Positions 8,868 to 16,849 of a DNA stretch of 44,795 nucleotides are shown here, piece by piece (positions within the stretch are counted from its first letter, which is position 1; each line of letters begins with the position of its first letter). Source of the DNA: JAWPMV01 sp038527215 (GTDB lineage Bacteria > Bacteroidota > Bacteroidia > J057). The notes below the pieces were generated by a model. That model saw only the letters and a list, made by a program, of their open reading frames with translations, ran no database searches and was not told the DNA's origin. A program made the position numbers and the translations under genes. Location: assembly GCA_038527215.1 (NCBI GenBank), contig JBCBGC010000060.1, positions 1 through 44,795 on the forward strand. Reading direction: 5' to 3'.

Positions 8868-9596
8868 TTAGCCGTGCATCTGCGAAAGCAGGGAATGCAC
8901 ATAGGTCATCGCGTGGGAGCCATTTGCCTGACTAGGCTCAGGCGCAATTACATCAGGAGACTGAAAGATGATTTCTGCATCAGAATACGACAGGGCATGC
9001 ACCGTCACCGCATGTGGTTGGAGTTTTTGATTGAAACGGTCTGAAAACTCCATGAGCAGGCCTTTGGTTTCCTGATACATTTGTTGCTGCCAGTTGGAAT
9101 CACTGGGCCGCCCGGAAATAATGTTGAGGATTTCCCCGGATTTACCTCTGACCAAAGATTTGCTCAAGACTTTGTTCAGGGACATCAGGCTAAAAATATT
9201 CAGCTCAGCAGCCATGGCATTGGTTTCATCCCAAGGGTCATCCAGGGAGTCCTCGAGCTGCTGATCAAAATTGAGTACGTTGACGATGAGGTCAAACTCG
9301 CGGGGCGCTGCGCCAAGCGACTGATATAGCCAAAGGGCGTCCTCGATATTATCGGAGGTAAAGGGTTTGTCGAGATCCTCGACGATGGTTTTAATGGTCA
9401 GATGGTGGTATTGCTCAGTCAGCTCACGTTTCAGCTTCTCTAACCTACCACTTTCCCAGTCCACAAGGATCATGTTAATGCCATCCTCTGCGATCATTTT
9501 GGCAAATTCCGCTCCTATCTTGTGAAGAGATCCTACTATGATGGCATTTTTTCCTGACACGATATTATACCAGATTAAGGCCCCCAAAATAACCAT
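8868..9596 (-). CDS. Divergent short-chain dehydrogenase/reductase (SDR)
   Basis: 242 residues from ATG 9596; a GTG at 9560 just before the first beta strand (SGKNAIIVG) is an alternative. The cofactor loop is 'VGSLHKIG', a relaxed version of the classical TGxxxGIG. The acidic residue after the second strand ('MILVDWESG') suggests NAD(H). The catalytic set is partly visible: 'NIISG' for the Ser strand and 'MYQETKG' giving YxxxK. The usual NNAG motif is replaced by 'VNVLNFD'. So the fold and Tyr/Lys pair are kept but the loops have diverged, and the substrate is unknown. No operon partner. Confidence 0.7.
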   Translation of the reverse strand: MVILGALIWYNIVSGKNAIIVGSLHKIGAEFAKMIAEDGINMILVDWESGRLEKLKRELTEQYHHLTIKTIVEDLDKPFTSDNIEDALWLYQSLGAAPREFDLIVNVLNFDQQLEDSLDDPWDETNAMAAELNIFSLMSLNKVLSKSLVRGKSGEILNIISGRPSDSNWQQQMYQETKGLLMEFSDRFNQKLQPHAVTVHALSYSDAEIIFQSPDVIAPEPSQANGSHAMTYVHSLLSQMHG

Positions 9597-9835
9597 AAGG
9601 GGGGAGTTTTCTTCATTTTGCCTTTGAGGGGGCCAAGATTGGCCGCTCAACTATGCTATATAGACGAAAATCCGTTCCAAAGGTCACGAGAAAAAATAGA
9701 TTCTGTTTTCTGAGTATTCGAAACTGGAAACTCCTTGTTACGATCTTCTCTTCTGGGAGGTGGAAAATTGCCGTAAAGCTTCTATTTTCGACCCCTGAAT
9801 GAATTCACCATTTCCATTTTCATACCTAAAACTTT

Positions 9836-11491
9836 ATGAAAACCAACAGCAAGTGGGAACACCCTTATAAGTATCCAAAAGCCTATGATAAGCGCGTAGC
9901 TTACTTCAGCATGGAATTTGGCATTGATCCAGCCTTAAAAATCTACTCGGGCGGCTTAGGTTATCTGGCAGGTTCACATATGAAGAGTGCCTACGATCTC
10001 AAACAAAATATGATTGGGATTGGCATGTTATGGAAGCTGGGATATTATGACCAGATCCGGGATGCCAACAGCAATATGAAGGTTTTGCAGCGGGAGCGTT
10101 ACTATTCTTTCCTGCAGGAAACGGATTTAATTTTTCCCGTAGAAATCAATGGACACCACGTACAGGTTCAGGCCTTCTATCTCCCCCCTGAGGTCTTCAA
10201 TACTGTCCCAATGTATCTGCTGACCACGGATCGGGAAAACCTCAATGATTACCTTTCCTGCACCATTACCCAATCTTTGTACGATAACAATGCCGCGGCT
10301 CGGGTTGCCCAAAGTATCGTCCTGGGGGTAGGCGGAGCCAAGGTGGTAGAGGCCCTCGGAGGAGCTGAGGTTTATCACATGAACGAGGCCCACGCCCTTC
10401 CGCTGGCTTTTCATTTGTACCAGCAAGAAAAAAGTGTAGAAAAAGTTCGAGAGAAATTAGTCTTCACGACCCACACCCCGGTCAAAGCGGGCAATGAGGA
10501 AAGAGATATCAATTTCCTGGACAAAATGGGCTTTTTCTCTGGGCTGGAACTGGATACGGTGCGCAAAATAACCAAGCACGAACACCAGGATAACTTTGGC
10601 TATACCCCAGCTGCCCTGGCGCTATCCAAGCGGGCCAATGGCGTTTCTCAACTCCATGCAGAGGTTTCGGAAAAAATGTGGGCTGAAGTGCCTGAAAAGC
10701 CTGAAATCATTGGCATCACCAACGCTCAGAATCAGGCTTTCTGGCAGGACAAGGAGATCAAGGAAGCCCTGGATGCAGATGATGACAAAGCCCTGATGGC
10801 CCGTAAGCGGGAAATGAAGGAAGAGTTGTTTGAGATCGTGGCCGAGCAAACCGGCAAAATCCTCAATCCAGATTATCTGACCATCGTGTGGGCCCGGAGA
10901 TTTGCGGCCTACAAAAGGGCGGATCTGATCATGCGGGATCATACCCGCTTTTATGAATTGCTGGGACATGCCTCCCAACCAATCCAGGTAATCTGGGCGG
11001 GCAAGCCTTATCCCAAGGACGAATACGCGGTAGACTTATTTAACCGGCTAGTAGGACTCACCCGCCTGAGCCATATGTCAGCGGTGGTTACCGGCTATGA
11101 AATGGATCTCTCTGCGGCCTTGAAAAAGGGCTCAGATATTTGGCTCAATACCCCTCGTCGGCCCATGGAAGCCTCAGGAACCAGTGGCATGACGGCTGCC
11201 ATGAACGGGTCGGTCAACTTTTCCGTAAATGATGGATGGATCCCTGAATTTGCTAATCATGGGCACAATTGCTTCATTATTCCTGAAGCTGATGCCACCC
11301 AGTCTGCGGAAGTACAGGATGACCACGACTATCTTCACCTAATGCGGGTGCTGACCACAGAAATCATCCCTACCTACTATGAAGATCCAAAGAAATGGGT
11401 CAAGATTGTCAAAAATAGTATGAAGGAGGTGGTCCCCCAATTCGATTCCAACCGCATGGCGGATGAATATTATAAAAGAATGTTTACCTAA
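9836..11491 (+). CDS. Short alpha-glucan phosphorylase (GT35-like) lacking the PLP lysine
   Basis: 551 residues. Matches the short (TIGR02094-type) alpha-glucan phosphorylase family: 'YFSMEFGIDPALKIYSGGLG' near the N-terminus, 'HMNEAHALPLAF', 'TTHTPVKAGNEE', 'WARRFAAYKRADL' and 'EASGTSGM'. Family members split alpha-1,4-glucan with phosphate to glucose-1-phosphate in the cytoplasm. In known phosphorylases the cofactor PLP is bound by the Lys after this last motif (GTGNMK or GTSGMK); here the codon is ACG, giving Thr453 ('GTSGMTAAMNGS'). The protein is also shorter than classical enzymes (about 800 residues). Either activity is lost or altered, or this is a distinct glycosyltransferase-like subfamily. 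The gene overlaps the following lipoprotein gene by 29 bases. Confidence 0.85.
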   Translation: MKTNSKWEHPYKYPKAYDKRVAYFSMEFGIDPALKIYSGGLGYLAGSHMKSAYDLKQNMIGIGMLWKLGYYDQIRDANSNMKVLQRERYYSFLQETDLIFPVEINGHHVQVQAFYLPPEVFNTVPMYLLTTDRENLNDYLSCTITQSLYDNNAAARVAQSIVLGVGGAKVVEALGGAEVYHMNEAHALPLAFHLYQQEKSVEKVREKLVFTTHTPVKAGNEERDINFLDKMGFFSGLELDTVRKITKHEHQDNFGYTPAALALSKRANGVSQLHAEVSEKMWAEVPEKPEIIGITNAQNQAFWQDKEIKEALDADDDKALMARKREMKEELFEIVAEQTGKILNPDYLTIVWARRFAAYKRADLIMRDHTRFYELLGHASQPIQVIWAGKPYPKDEYAVDLFNRLVGLTRLSHMSAVVTGYEMDLSAALKKGSDIWLNTPRRPMEASGTSGMTAAMNGSVNFSVNDGWIPEFANHGHNCFIIPEADATQSAEVQDDHDYLHLMRVLTTEIIPTYYEDPKKWVKIVKNSMKEVVPQFDSNRMADEYYKRMFT

Positions 11492-12632
11492 GGTTTTTCT
11501 GGCAGGAGTGTTACTCCTGCCAGTTTTCTTTTTCTCAGCCTGTCAGCCGGTGCCCCAAGAACCAGCTTCCTCCCAAAAGGAATGGCTGTATGAGCCCCAG
11601 TTTGCCCAGGGGTTTTTGTTGGAAAAAGCAGACTCCATTACCCTGCTTCACTTCCTGCGCCATTACGAAGCTCATCAGGATACCTTGAGTTATGCCCTGG
11701 TACCCCAGGGAGTAGCGGTGCCTTCGCAGTGGCAGGGCCTTCCTCACATCCAAACGCCGGTCCAGCGGATGGCCCTGATGTCTTCTACCCATACGGCCAT
11801 GGCCGAGATGCTGGGGGCCAGAGAGGCCATTGTCGCTATTTCTCAAGCGGATTATATCTGGAGTGATACCCTTCGTCAAGGCGTAAGCTCCGGGAAGATT
11901 CAGGAAGTGGGCGGAGAAGACCAGATGAACCTGGAGCGGGTGTTGATGCTTCAACCACAGCTGGTGATGGTGTCAGCCTTCCCGCAGGCTACGCCCCGCG
12001 AATGGCAACCCCTGGCCGCAGCAGGCATCCCGATGCTTCCCAATGCAGAATGGCTGGAAGCTAGTTTGCTGGGGCGAGCGGAATGGCTGATGGTGATGGC
12101 TGCCCTGGTAGATAAAGTTGAAGAGGGAGAAACCTATCTGCAAGGGGTGATTGCCCGCTATCTGACCTTGTCCGAAAAGGCGCGGGCCGCCCAAACTAAG
12201 CCGCGTATATTAAGTGGATTGCCCTACAAGGGCCAGTGGGCCGTCCCCGGTGGAAATTCTTATATCGGACAGTTGTTTCGGGAAGCAGGCGGCACCTATG
12301 CCTGGGAGGATACCCAAGAGGGAGGGAGTATCCCCCTGGATTTTGAGGTGGTATACCAGGAAGGCTTACAGGCTACGGTTTGGCTCAGTCCTTCTTCCCT
12401 GACCCGTCTTTCTGAATTGGCAGGGCTCAATCCCCGTTTTTCTGATTTTCCCGTCTTCCAGGCAGGGGAAGTCTACCACAACTATCGCCGTTCCAATCCC
12501 GCAGGTGGGAACGATTATTGGGAGGCGGCGGTGATTCAGCCTGATCGGGTGTTAGCGGACATTATTTCTATTTTGCATCCCGAACTCCTTCCCGAACACG
12601 AGAGACGATTTTTTGCTCGCCTTACCCCATAA
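11463..12632 (+). CDS. BtuF/FhuD-like substrate-binding lipoprotein
   Basis: 389 residues starting inside the end of the phosphorylase gene, in another frame. The N-terminus is a lipoprotein signal: 'MNIIKECLPK', a hydrophobic core and a Cys after 'FFFSA' (residue about 27). The body matches class III periplasmic binding proteins for iron or cobalamin: 'MSSTHTAMAEMLGAREAIVA', then 'VGGEDQMNLERVLMLQPQLV' (the usual N-x-E-x-(I/V)-x-x-L-x-P-D-L-V element), and a long linking helix near residue 220. No permease or ATPase genes are adjacent, so its transporter partner is elsewhere; the ligand is undetermined. A strong terminator follows directly. Confidence 0.85.
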   Translation: MNIIKECLPKVFLAGVLLLPVFFFSACQPVPQEPASSQKEWLYEPQFAQGFLLEKADSITLLHFLRHYEAHQDTLSYALVPQGVAVPSQWQGLPHIQTPVQRMALMSSTHTAMAEMLGAREAIVAISQADYIWSDTLRQGVSSGKIQEVGGEDQMNLERVLMLQPQLVMVSAFPQATPREWQPLAAAGIPMLPNAEWLEASLLGRAEWLMVMAALVDKVEEGETYLQGVIARYLTLSEKARAAQTKPRILSGLPYKGQWAVPGGNSYIGQLFREAGGTYAWEDTQEGGSIPLDFEVVYQEGLQATVWLSPSSLTRLSELAGLNPRFSDFPVFQAGEVYHNYRRSNPAGGNDYWEAAVIQPDRVLADIISILHPELLPEHERRFFARLTP

Positions 12633-12633
12633 A

Positions 12634-12667
12634 AAAAGCCTGAATTCCTGGAGGAATTCGGGCTTTT
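12634..12667 (+). terminator. Rho-independent terminator after the binding-protein gene
   Basis: A 15-bp stem (AAAAGCCTGAATTCC / GGAATTCGGGCTTTT, one G-T pair) with a TGGA loop, ending in TTTT. It starts next to the stop codon and lies between convergent genes, so it may work in both directions. Confidence 0.9.
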
Positions 12668-12699
12668 ATTCTTGACCATGAGCAATCAGGGGGTAGGTA

Positions 12700-13281
12700 T
12701 TAGGCTTTGTCGGTCAGGTCATCAGCAGCTTCCTCTGCGGCCTCTTCAGCAGCTTCTGCTACTTCTGCTCCTGCTTCAGCCACCGAATCTGCGGCAGCTT
12801 CTACCTTCTCTTCTACTGCATCAGCCGCATCCGCAACCGTTTCGGCAGCTTCCTCAGCTCCTTCTTCCGCCTTGTCCATGACATTGCTGGCCATCTCTTT
12901 GGTTTTATCCCAGGCTTCATCCGCTTTGTCGGCGGCAGCACTGGCTAGTTCTTTGCCTTTTTCCATGGCATCACCGGCCATTTCTTTACCTTTTTCCACA
13001 GCTTCGCCTGCTACTTCTTTGGTTTTGTCCCAGGCAGCATCCGCTTTATCAGCGGCCGTACTAGCAAGCTCTTTCCCTTTTTCCATAGCCTCTCCGGCTA
13101 CTTCCTTGGTTTTGTCCCAGGCGTCGTCGGCTTTGTCAGCCAGGTTCTCAGCCACGTCCTTACCTTTTTCGTAAGCCGCTTCGGCTACATCTTCAACGGT
13201 GTCTGCAACTTTTTCGACCATATCTTCGGCCTTATCAGCAGCGCTTCCGAACAGTTTTTTGATAGAGTTTAGGATTCCCAT
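12700..13281 (-). CDS. LEA-like amphipathic repeat protein
   Basis: 193 residues made almost entirely of Ala, Glu, Asp and Lys. After a short start (MGILNSIKKLFGSA) comes a repeated unit of the form 'DKADxAWDKTKEVAGEA' plus 'MEKGKELAS', present three times between about residues 48 and 135, followed by an acidic Ala/Glu/Val tail. The 11-residue-like periodicity and lack of aromatic residues other than Trp resemble group 3 LEA and YtxH/apolipoprotein-like proteins, which form amphipathic helices on drying or on membranes. A stress-protectant role is inference. There is no signal peptide. The repeats also create an Ala/Ser-rich open frame on the opposite strand that should be ignored. Confidence 0.8.
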   Translation of the reverse strand: MGILNSIKKLFGSAADKAEDMVEKVADTVEDVAEAAYEKGKDVAENLADKADDAWDKTKEVAGEAMEKGKELASTAADKADAAWDKTKEVAGEAVEKGKEMAGDAMEKGKELASAAADKADEAWDKTKEMASNVMDKAEEGAEEAAETVADAADAVEEKVEAAADSVAEAGAEVAEAAEEAAEEAADDLTDKA

Positions 13282-13352
13282 GAGTGAAATGTTTCGATTT
13301 CCCTGAAAATATGAAATTTTCCATTAGGACGAAATGTGCTCTGAAAGTCACC

Positions 13353-14000
13353 CTAGGAAAAGGAGATGCAGGTATAATTGATTTTTTTTCCCATTTCCAG
13401 AAAGGCCCTTTCGTAGGTGGTCAGCAGTTTGTAATGATCTGGAAGCGCATTTTCCCCATGCAGGTCAAAGCAGATTTCGTGGAAGTGAAGACCGGGTTGT
13501 CGGGCCCATACCTCCAGGGTGTATTGAAAAAGCTCCAGGTTATCAGTTTTGAAATGCAAAAAGCCTTCGGGGGCTAGCACCTTGCGATATTGGGCCAGAA
13601 AAGGAGGGTTGACCATGCGGTGCTTGATGTGCCGCTTTTTGGGAAAAGGGTCCGGGAAAGTAATCCAGATTTCATCCGCCTCGTTTTCTGCCACGTACTG
13701 ATCCAGGTGGAGGAGATTGCCACATACCAGGGCAATGTTCTTTCTGCCTTCGGCCAGGGCATCCTTAGCGGGCTTCCAGAGGCGATCCGGTTTGAGGTCT
13801 ACCCCAACGTAGTTTTTTTCTGGGAAAAGGCTACTCAGGGCATAGCTGAATTCAGCTTTGCCACACCCAAGCTCCAGATGCAGGGGATGATCATTTTGAA
13901 ACCACGCAGCCCAGGTACTGGCGGTTTGGCTGGTTTTGGGAAAACAGTTTTCGAAGGACTCGAACTCTGTCTTTTTAAGGGTCTTTTTTCTTGCTGCCAT
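13353..14000 (-). CDS. trmB: tRNA (guanine-N7-)-methyltransferase
   Basis: 215 residues from ATG 14000 (MAARKKTLKK...). SAM-binding motif I is 'LELGCGKAEFSYAL'; the acidic residue of motif II follows in 'NYVGVDLKPDR'. The TrmB signature 'ITFPDPFPKKRHIKHRMVNP' is complete and 'FKTDNLELF' (usually F-x-T-D) is present. The enzyme methylates G46 in the variable loop of tRNAs using SAM; the SAM synthase metK lies nearby, though divergently transcribed. An exact TAAATTTG box sits 21 bases upstream of the start. Confidence 0.95.
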   Translation of the reverse strand: MAARKKTLKKTEFESFENCFPKTSQTASTWAAWFQNDHPLHLELGCGKAEFSYALSSLFPEKNYVGVDLKPDRLWKPAKDALAEGRKNIALVCGNLLHLDQYVAENEADEIWITFPDPFPKKRHIKHRMVNPPFLAQYRKVLAPEGFLHFKTDNLELFQYTLEVWARQPGLHFHEICFDLHGENALPDHYKLLTTYERAFLEMGKKINYTCISFS

Positions 14001-14021
14001 GAGTAGAGTGCGCGCTGGCTG

Positions 14022-14029
14022 CAAATTTA
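14022..14029 (-). promoter_or_regulatory. Candidate -7 box of trmB
   Basis: TAAATTTG on the minus strand is an exact match to the Bacteroidota -7 consensus TAnnTTTG. The start codon is about 21 bases downstream. No convincing TTTG is found 19-20 bases upstream, so only half of the promoter is well supported. Confidence 0.5.
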
Positions 14030-14055
14030 GCTGATTTTTCGAAAAGGAAGGGGGA

Positions 14056-14454
14056 TCAGCCTTCAGGCGTTTTTTCGAGGATGACGATTTTGCTCTGCTC
14101 GTCCCAGTAAGTGGTAACCCGAATAAAATAAAGGCCTTGGCGCATGCTGTTCATGCCCACTTTAATTTCGCGATGTCCAGCGGGGTAGCGAGCTTCTGAG
14201 GAGAATTTCAGGTGGCCCAGGGCGTTGATCACTTCCACTTTCACGTCCGATTCGGTATACAGAAGGACAGGAATGGCCACTCCTCTGGCTCCCATCTGTC
14301 CTTTATTGCCTCCCTGCCCCTGGCCTTGCCCTTTAATCGTAAGGGTCATTTCTTTCTGAGAATCGTGGAAAGCCAGCCATTGCTCTTGCGCATAGGAAGA
14401 AACAGGCAGATACATCAGCAAGCACAGGATGATTGTTACAGTGGGGAGGTGCAT
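14056..14454 (-). CDS. Short secreted protein consisting of a T9SS sorting-like domain
   Basis: 132 residues: a signal peptide (cleavage after 'SSYAQ', about residue 23), a short region with a Gly/Gln-rich linker ('KGQGQGQGGNKGQMG'), then about 65 residues resembling the Por/T9SS type A C-terminal sorting domain: 'DVKVEVINALGHLKF', 'EIKVGMNSMRQGLYFIRV' and a closing 'KIVILEK'. Such domains normally sit at the end of large secreted enzymes and adhesins and send them through the type IX system to the surface. Here there is almost no cargo. It may be a free-standing adaptor or surface peptide, or the remnant of a larger gene. A promoter-like pair lies upstream. Confidence 0.75.
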   Translation of the reverse strand: MHLPTVTIILCLLMYLPVSSYAQEQWLAFHDSQKEMTLTIKGQGQGQGGNKGQMGARGVAIPVLLYTESDVKVEVINALGHLKFSSEARYPAGHREIKVGMNSMRQGLYFIRVTTYWDEQSKIVILEKTPEG

Positions 14455-14482
14455 GGCAGCCCTGAGTTAAGAAATGGTAAAA

Positions 14483-14514
14483 CGAATGTAAATTATTTTC
14501 TGCTGTAGTACAAG
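14483..14514 (-). promoter_or_regulatory. Candidate promoter of the sorting-domain gene
   Basis: On the minus strand CTTG and TACATTCG are separated by 20 bases; this is one base away from TAnnTTTG with the expected spacing to a TTG-type -33 element. The predicted start gives a leader of about 20 bases before ATG 14454. Confidence 0.5.
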
Positions 14515-14659
14515 CGCAAACCTGCTTGTTACCAAACCAAAATGATGCCTTACTCTTCGTAAGTGACAAGATTTTCTAATAAAAAAAGCGGGAAAAGAAG
14601 CCAATTGTTTGCCAGCTATGGTCAAATGTCAGAAAATGAACACCTTCCCGTCAATTGGG

Positions 14660-14691
14660 TTTGTATTTTGGGAACCTGAAATGCAAATTTG
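14660..14691 (+). promoter_or_regulatory. Candidate metK promoter
   Basis: TTTG (14660-14663) and CAAATTTG (14684-14691) are separated by 20 bases, matching the Bacteroidota -33/-7 layout with one mismatch in the -7 box. About 25 bases of leader would remain before ATG 14722. I see no SAM riboswitch-like structure in this short leader. Confidence 0.55.
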
Positions 14692-14721
14692 CGCTCACAT
14701 TCAAAATAAACCGTTAACGAC

Positions 14722-16050
14722 ATGCCGTACTTATTCACTTCCGAATCGGTATCTGAGGGACATCCAGACAAAGTAGCTGATCAAATCAGTGATGCTGTAT
14801 TGGATGCTATTTTGAGGCAGGATCCTTCCTCCCGGGTAGCTTGTGAAACCCTGGTTACGACAGGACAGGTCGTGCTGGCAGGTGAAATTTCGACCGTTGC
14901 ACAGGTTGATTTTCAGCAAGTTGCGCGTGATACCATCGAAAGGATTGGCTACACTTCGGACGAATATCAATTTAGTGCGGCTTCTTGTTCCGTGCTTTCG
15001 GCGCTACATGAGCAGTCGGCTGATATTGCCCGCGGCGTAGATCGGGAAAGTGGCCAGGAGCAAGGCGCAGGAGACCAGGGTATGATGTTTGGCTATGCGA
15101 CCAACGAAACGGAAGAGTATATGCCGATGGCACTGGCTTTTTCCCATCGTCTGGTGCAGGAACTGGCCAATATTCGGAAGAATGAGGCGGAGAAGATGCC
15201 TTACCTTCGTCCTGACTCGAAATCACAGGTAACCATTGAATATAGCGACGAGGGTAAACCCCTGCGGGTGCATACCGTGGTCGTTTCCACGCAGCATGAC
15301 GACTTTATCCAGCCTGATAATGATAGCGCGGAAGCCCTGGCTGCAGCAGATGAAGCCATGCTAACAAGGATTCGGGAGGACGTCATCAATATTCTGGTGC
15401 CCCGCGTCATTCCAGCGGACCTGCTCAAGGATACCATTTTTCACGTCAACCCAACCGGGAAGTTTGTGATTGGGGGTCCTCACGGAGACACGGGCCTGAC
15501 CGGCAGAAAAATCATCGTAGACACTTACGGTGGCAAAGGCGCGCACGGCGGTGGCGCCTTCTCTGGCAAGGATGCTTCAAAAGTGGACCGTTCCGCTGCC
15601 TATGCCAGCCGCCATATCGCCAAAAACCTGGTTGCCTCTGGGGTAGCTGAAGAAGTCTTGGTGCAGTTGGCCTATGCCATCGGAGTGGCTGAGCCCGTCT
15701 CTGTCAACGTGAATACCTACGGGACTTCTCAGGTCAACCTGAGTGATGCCGAAATAGCCGAAAAAGTAAAAGCGGCTTTCTCCTTCACTCCTTCTGCCAT
15801 TGTAACCCGCCTGGGACTGACGAATCCCATTTTCTCGGTTACTGCCGCTTATGGGCATATGGGAAGGACTTCCTATGATGAAGAGGTCATGGTGGAAACG
15901 GTCAAGGTAACCCATGACAATGGCAATGTGGTGCGTACCAGCACCCTGGCGCCCAGGAAAGTGAGTTTCTTCAGTTGGGAAAAACTGGATTTAGTTCCAG
16001 AACTCAAGGAGATTTTTGCGAATCATTATCAAAAGACCCCGGTCAGCTAG
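14722..16050 (+). CDS. metK: S-adenosylmethionine synthase (methionine adenosyltransferase)
   Basis: 442 residues, slightly longer than the E. coli enzyme (about 384), as is common in Bacteroidota. Starts 'LFTSESVSEGHPDKVADQIS', the conserved N-terminus with the ATP-phosphate His. Also present are 'GAGDQGMMFGYATNET' (signature 1), 'GPHGDTGLTGRKIIVDTYGG' and 'GGGAFSGKDASKVDRSAAY' (P-loop-like signature 2). Makes SAM from ATP and methionine in the cytoplasm, the methyl donor for trmB nearby and the source of the radical for the ArsS enzyme further on. A candidate promoter lies upstream and a hairpin terminator 26 bases after the stop, so the gene is probably monocistronic. Confidence 0.98.
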   Translation: MPYLFTSESVSEGHPDKVADQISDAVLDAILRQDPSSRVACETLVTTGQVVLAGEISTVAQVDFQQVARDTIERIGYTSDEYQFSAASCSVLSALHEQSADIARGVDRESGQEQGAGDQGMMFGYATNETEEYMPMALAFSHRLVQELANIRKNEAEKMPYLRPDSKSQVTIEYSDEGKPLRVHTVVVSTQHDDFIQPDNDSAEALAAADEAMLTRIREDVINILVPRVIPADLLKDTIFHVNPTGKFVIGGPHGDTGLTGRKIIVDTYGGKGAHGGGAFSGKDASKVDRSAAYASRHIAKNLVASGVAEEVLVQLAYAIGVAEPVSVNVNTYGTSQVNLSDAEIAEKVKAAFSFTPSAIVTRLGLTNPIFSVTAAYGHMGRTSYDEEVMVETVKVTHDNGNVVRTSTLAPRKVSFFSWEKLDLVPELKEIFANHYQKTPVS

Positions 16051-16076
16051 GGAAAGCTCACAGGATTGAATAAATT

Positions 16077-16104
16077 AAGGCGCAAGTTTACTTGCGCCTT
16101 TTTT
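16077..16104 (+). terminator. Rho-independent terminator of metK
   Basis: A perfect 10-bp stem (AAGGCGCAAG / CTTGCGCCTT), a TTTA loop and a run of T ending at 16104. It separates metK from the lipoprotein gene, whose ATG follows only 13 bases later. Confidence 0.92.
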
Positions 16105-16116
16105 AATCCCAGAAAT

Positions 16117-16809
16117 ATGAAATCATCCTGGATATGGATTCTCCTTGCCCTTGGCTTATGGGTTGCTTGTGGAGAAAATCAGGCAGAAAAGGAAGGAGAG
16201 GATCAGCCGGATATGGAAGAAGAATTCTTGCCGGACAGCGTTGATACGAGCGGGATGGTAGAAGCAAAATGCCTAACGCAGCCCGGCCAAATTTGCCAAA
16301 CAGGCCTTTCTTTTGTGCAAGTGGGGACGTATCTGGCCGAACTGGATTTCTCAGAAAGTGGTGGCAGCGAGGGAGATGCTGAAATCGTGCATGAAGGGGG
16401 CTATGATCGCCTGGTCCGCACCTTGACCTTTCCCTCCGGGCAGGTGGTGATTGAGGGTAATTTTATTGACGGACATTTGACCAATGATAGCCTGATCTAC
16501 GCCAGTCTGGTGAATCGTATCCGCATAGAAGCCGCTGAGTTCAAAACCTCGGATGGGGTAGCGGTAGGTAGTCCGGTAAAAGCAATGCTGGCACAGGAGG
16601 TAGATTCGGCTTGGTCCATTATCTCTTTTGCCCAATTTGATCTTCCCCAATATGAGATGCTGCAAATCCAACGTAAAGAACTGCCCCAACTGAGCTTTCT
16701 GGTGGATGATCCGAATAATCAAATAGGTCTGGCTGCTGGAGAGGCCTTCATCCAGCCCAAAGACTTACCGGAAGCTGCCCGCATTTCGGCTATCGTGATC
16801 GCGCTGTAG
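16117..16809 (+). CDS. Lipoprotein, unknown function
   Basis: 230 residues from ATG 16117; a TTG start further upstream would lie in the metK terminator. The signal is 'MKSSWIWILLALGLWVAC', with the lipobox Cys at residue 18, followed by a Glu/Asp-rich linker (about 20 residues) typical of surface-exposed or periplasmic lipoproteins. The rest is predicted beta-rich and ends in 'ARISAIVIAL'. No catalytic motif is recognised. It precedes radA by 40 bases, but radA has its own possible promoter. Confidence 0.7.
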   Translation: MKSSWIWILLALGLWVACGENQAEKEGEDQPDMEEEFLPDSVDTSGMVEAKCLTQPGQICQTGLSFVQVGTYLAELDFSESGGSEGDAEIVHEGGYDRLVRTLTFPSGQVVIEGNFIDGHLTNDSLIYASLVNRIRIEAAEFKTSDGVAVGSPVKAMLAQEVDSAWSIISFAQFDLPQYEMLQIQRKELPQLSFLVDDPNNQIGLAAGEAFIQPKDLPEAARISAIVIAL

Positions 16810-16837
16810 ACCATTTTCTTTGTTGCTGTGAGGTGTG

Positions 16838-16845
16838 TAATTTTA
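16838..16845 (+). promoter_or_regulatory. Possible -7 box of radA, implying a very short leader
   Basis: TAATTTTA matches TAnnTTTG except for the last base and ends 4 bases before the ATG. A TTTG lies 15 bases upstream (16819-16822), closer than the usual 19-20. If used, the radA transcript would start at or next to its initiation codon. Confidence 0.35.
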
Positions 16846-16849
16846 CCTT

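Noticed and set aside
12707..13174. Ala/Ser-rich open frame on the plus strand
   Set aside because: Mirror of the LEA-like repeats; its composition follows directly from GCN/GAN codons on the opposite strand.
14660..14721. SAM riboswitch in front of metK
   Set aside because: Only about 25 bases of leader follow the candidate promoter, too short for a SAM aptamer, and no conserved core was seen.
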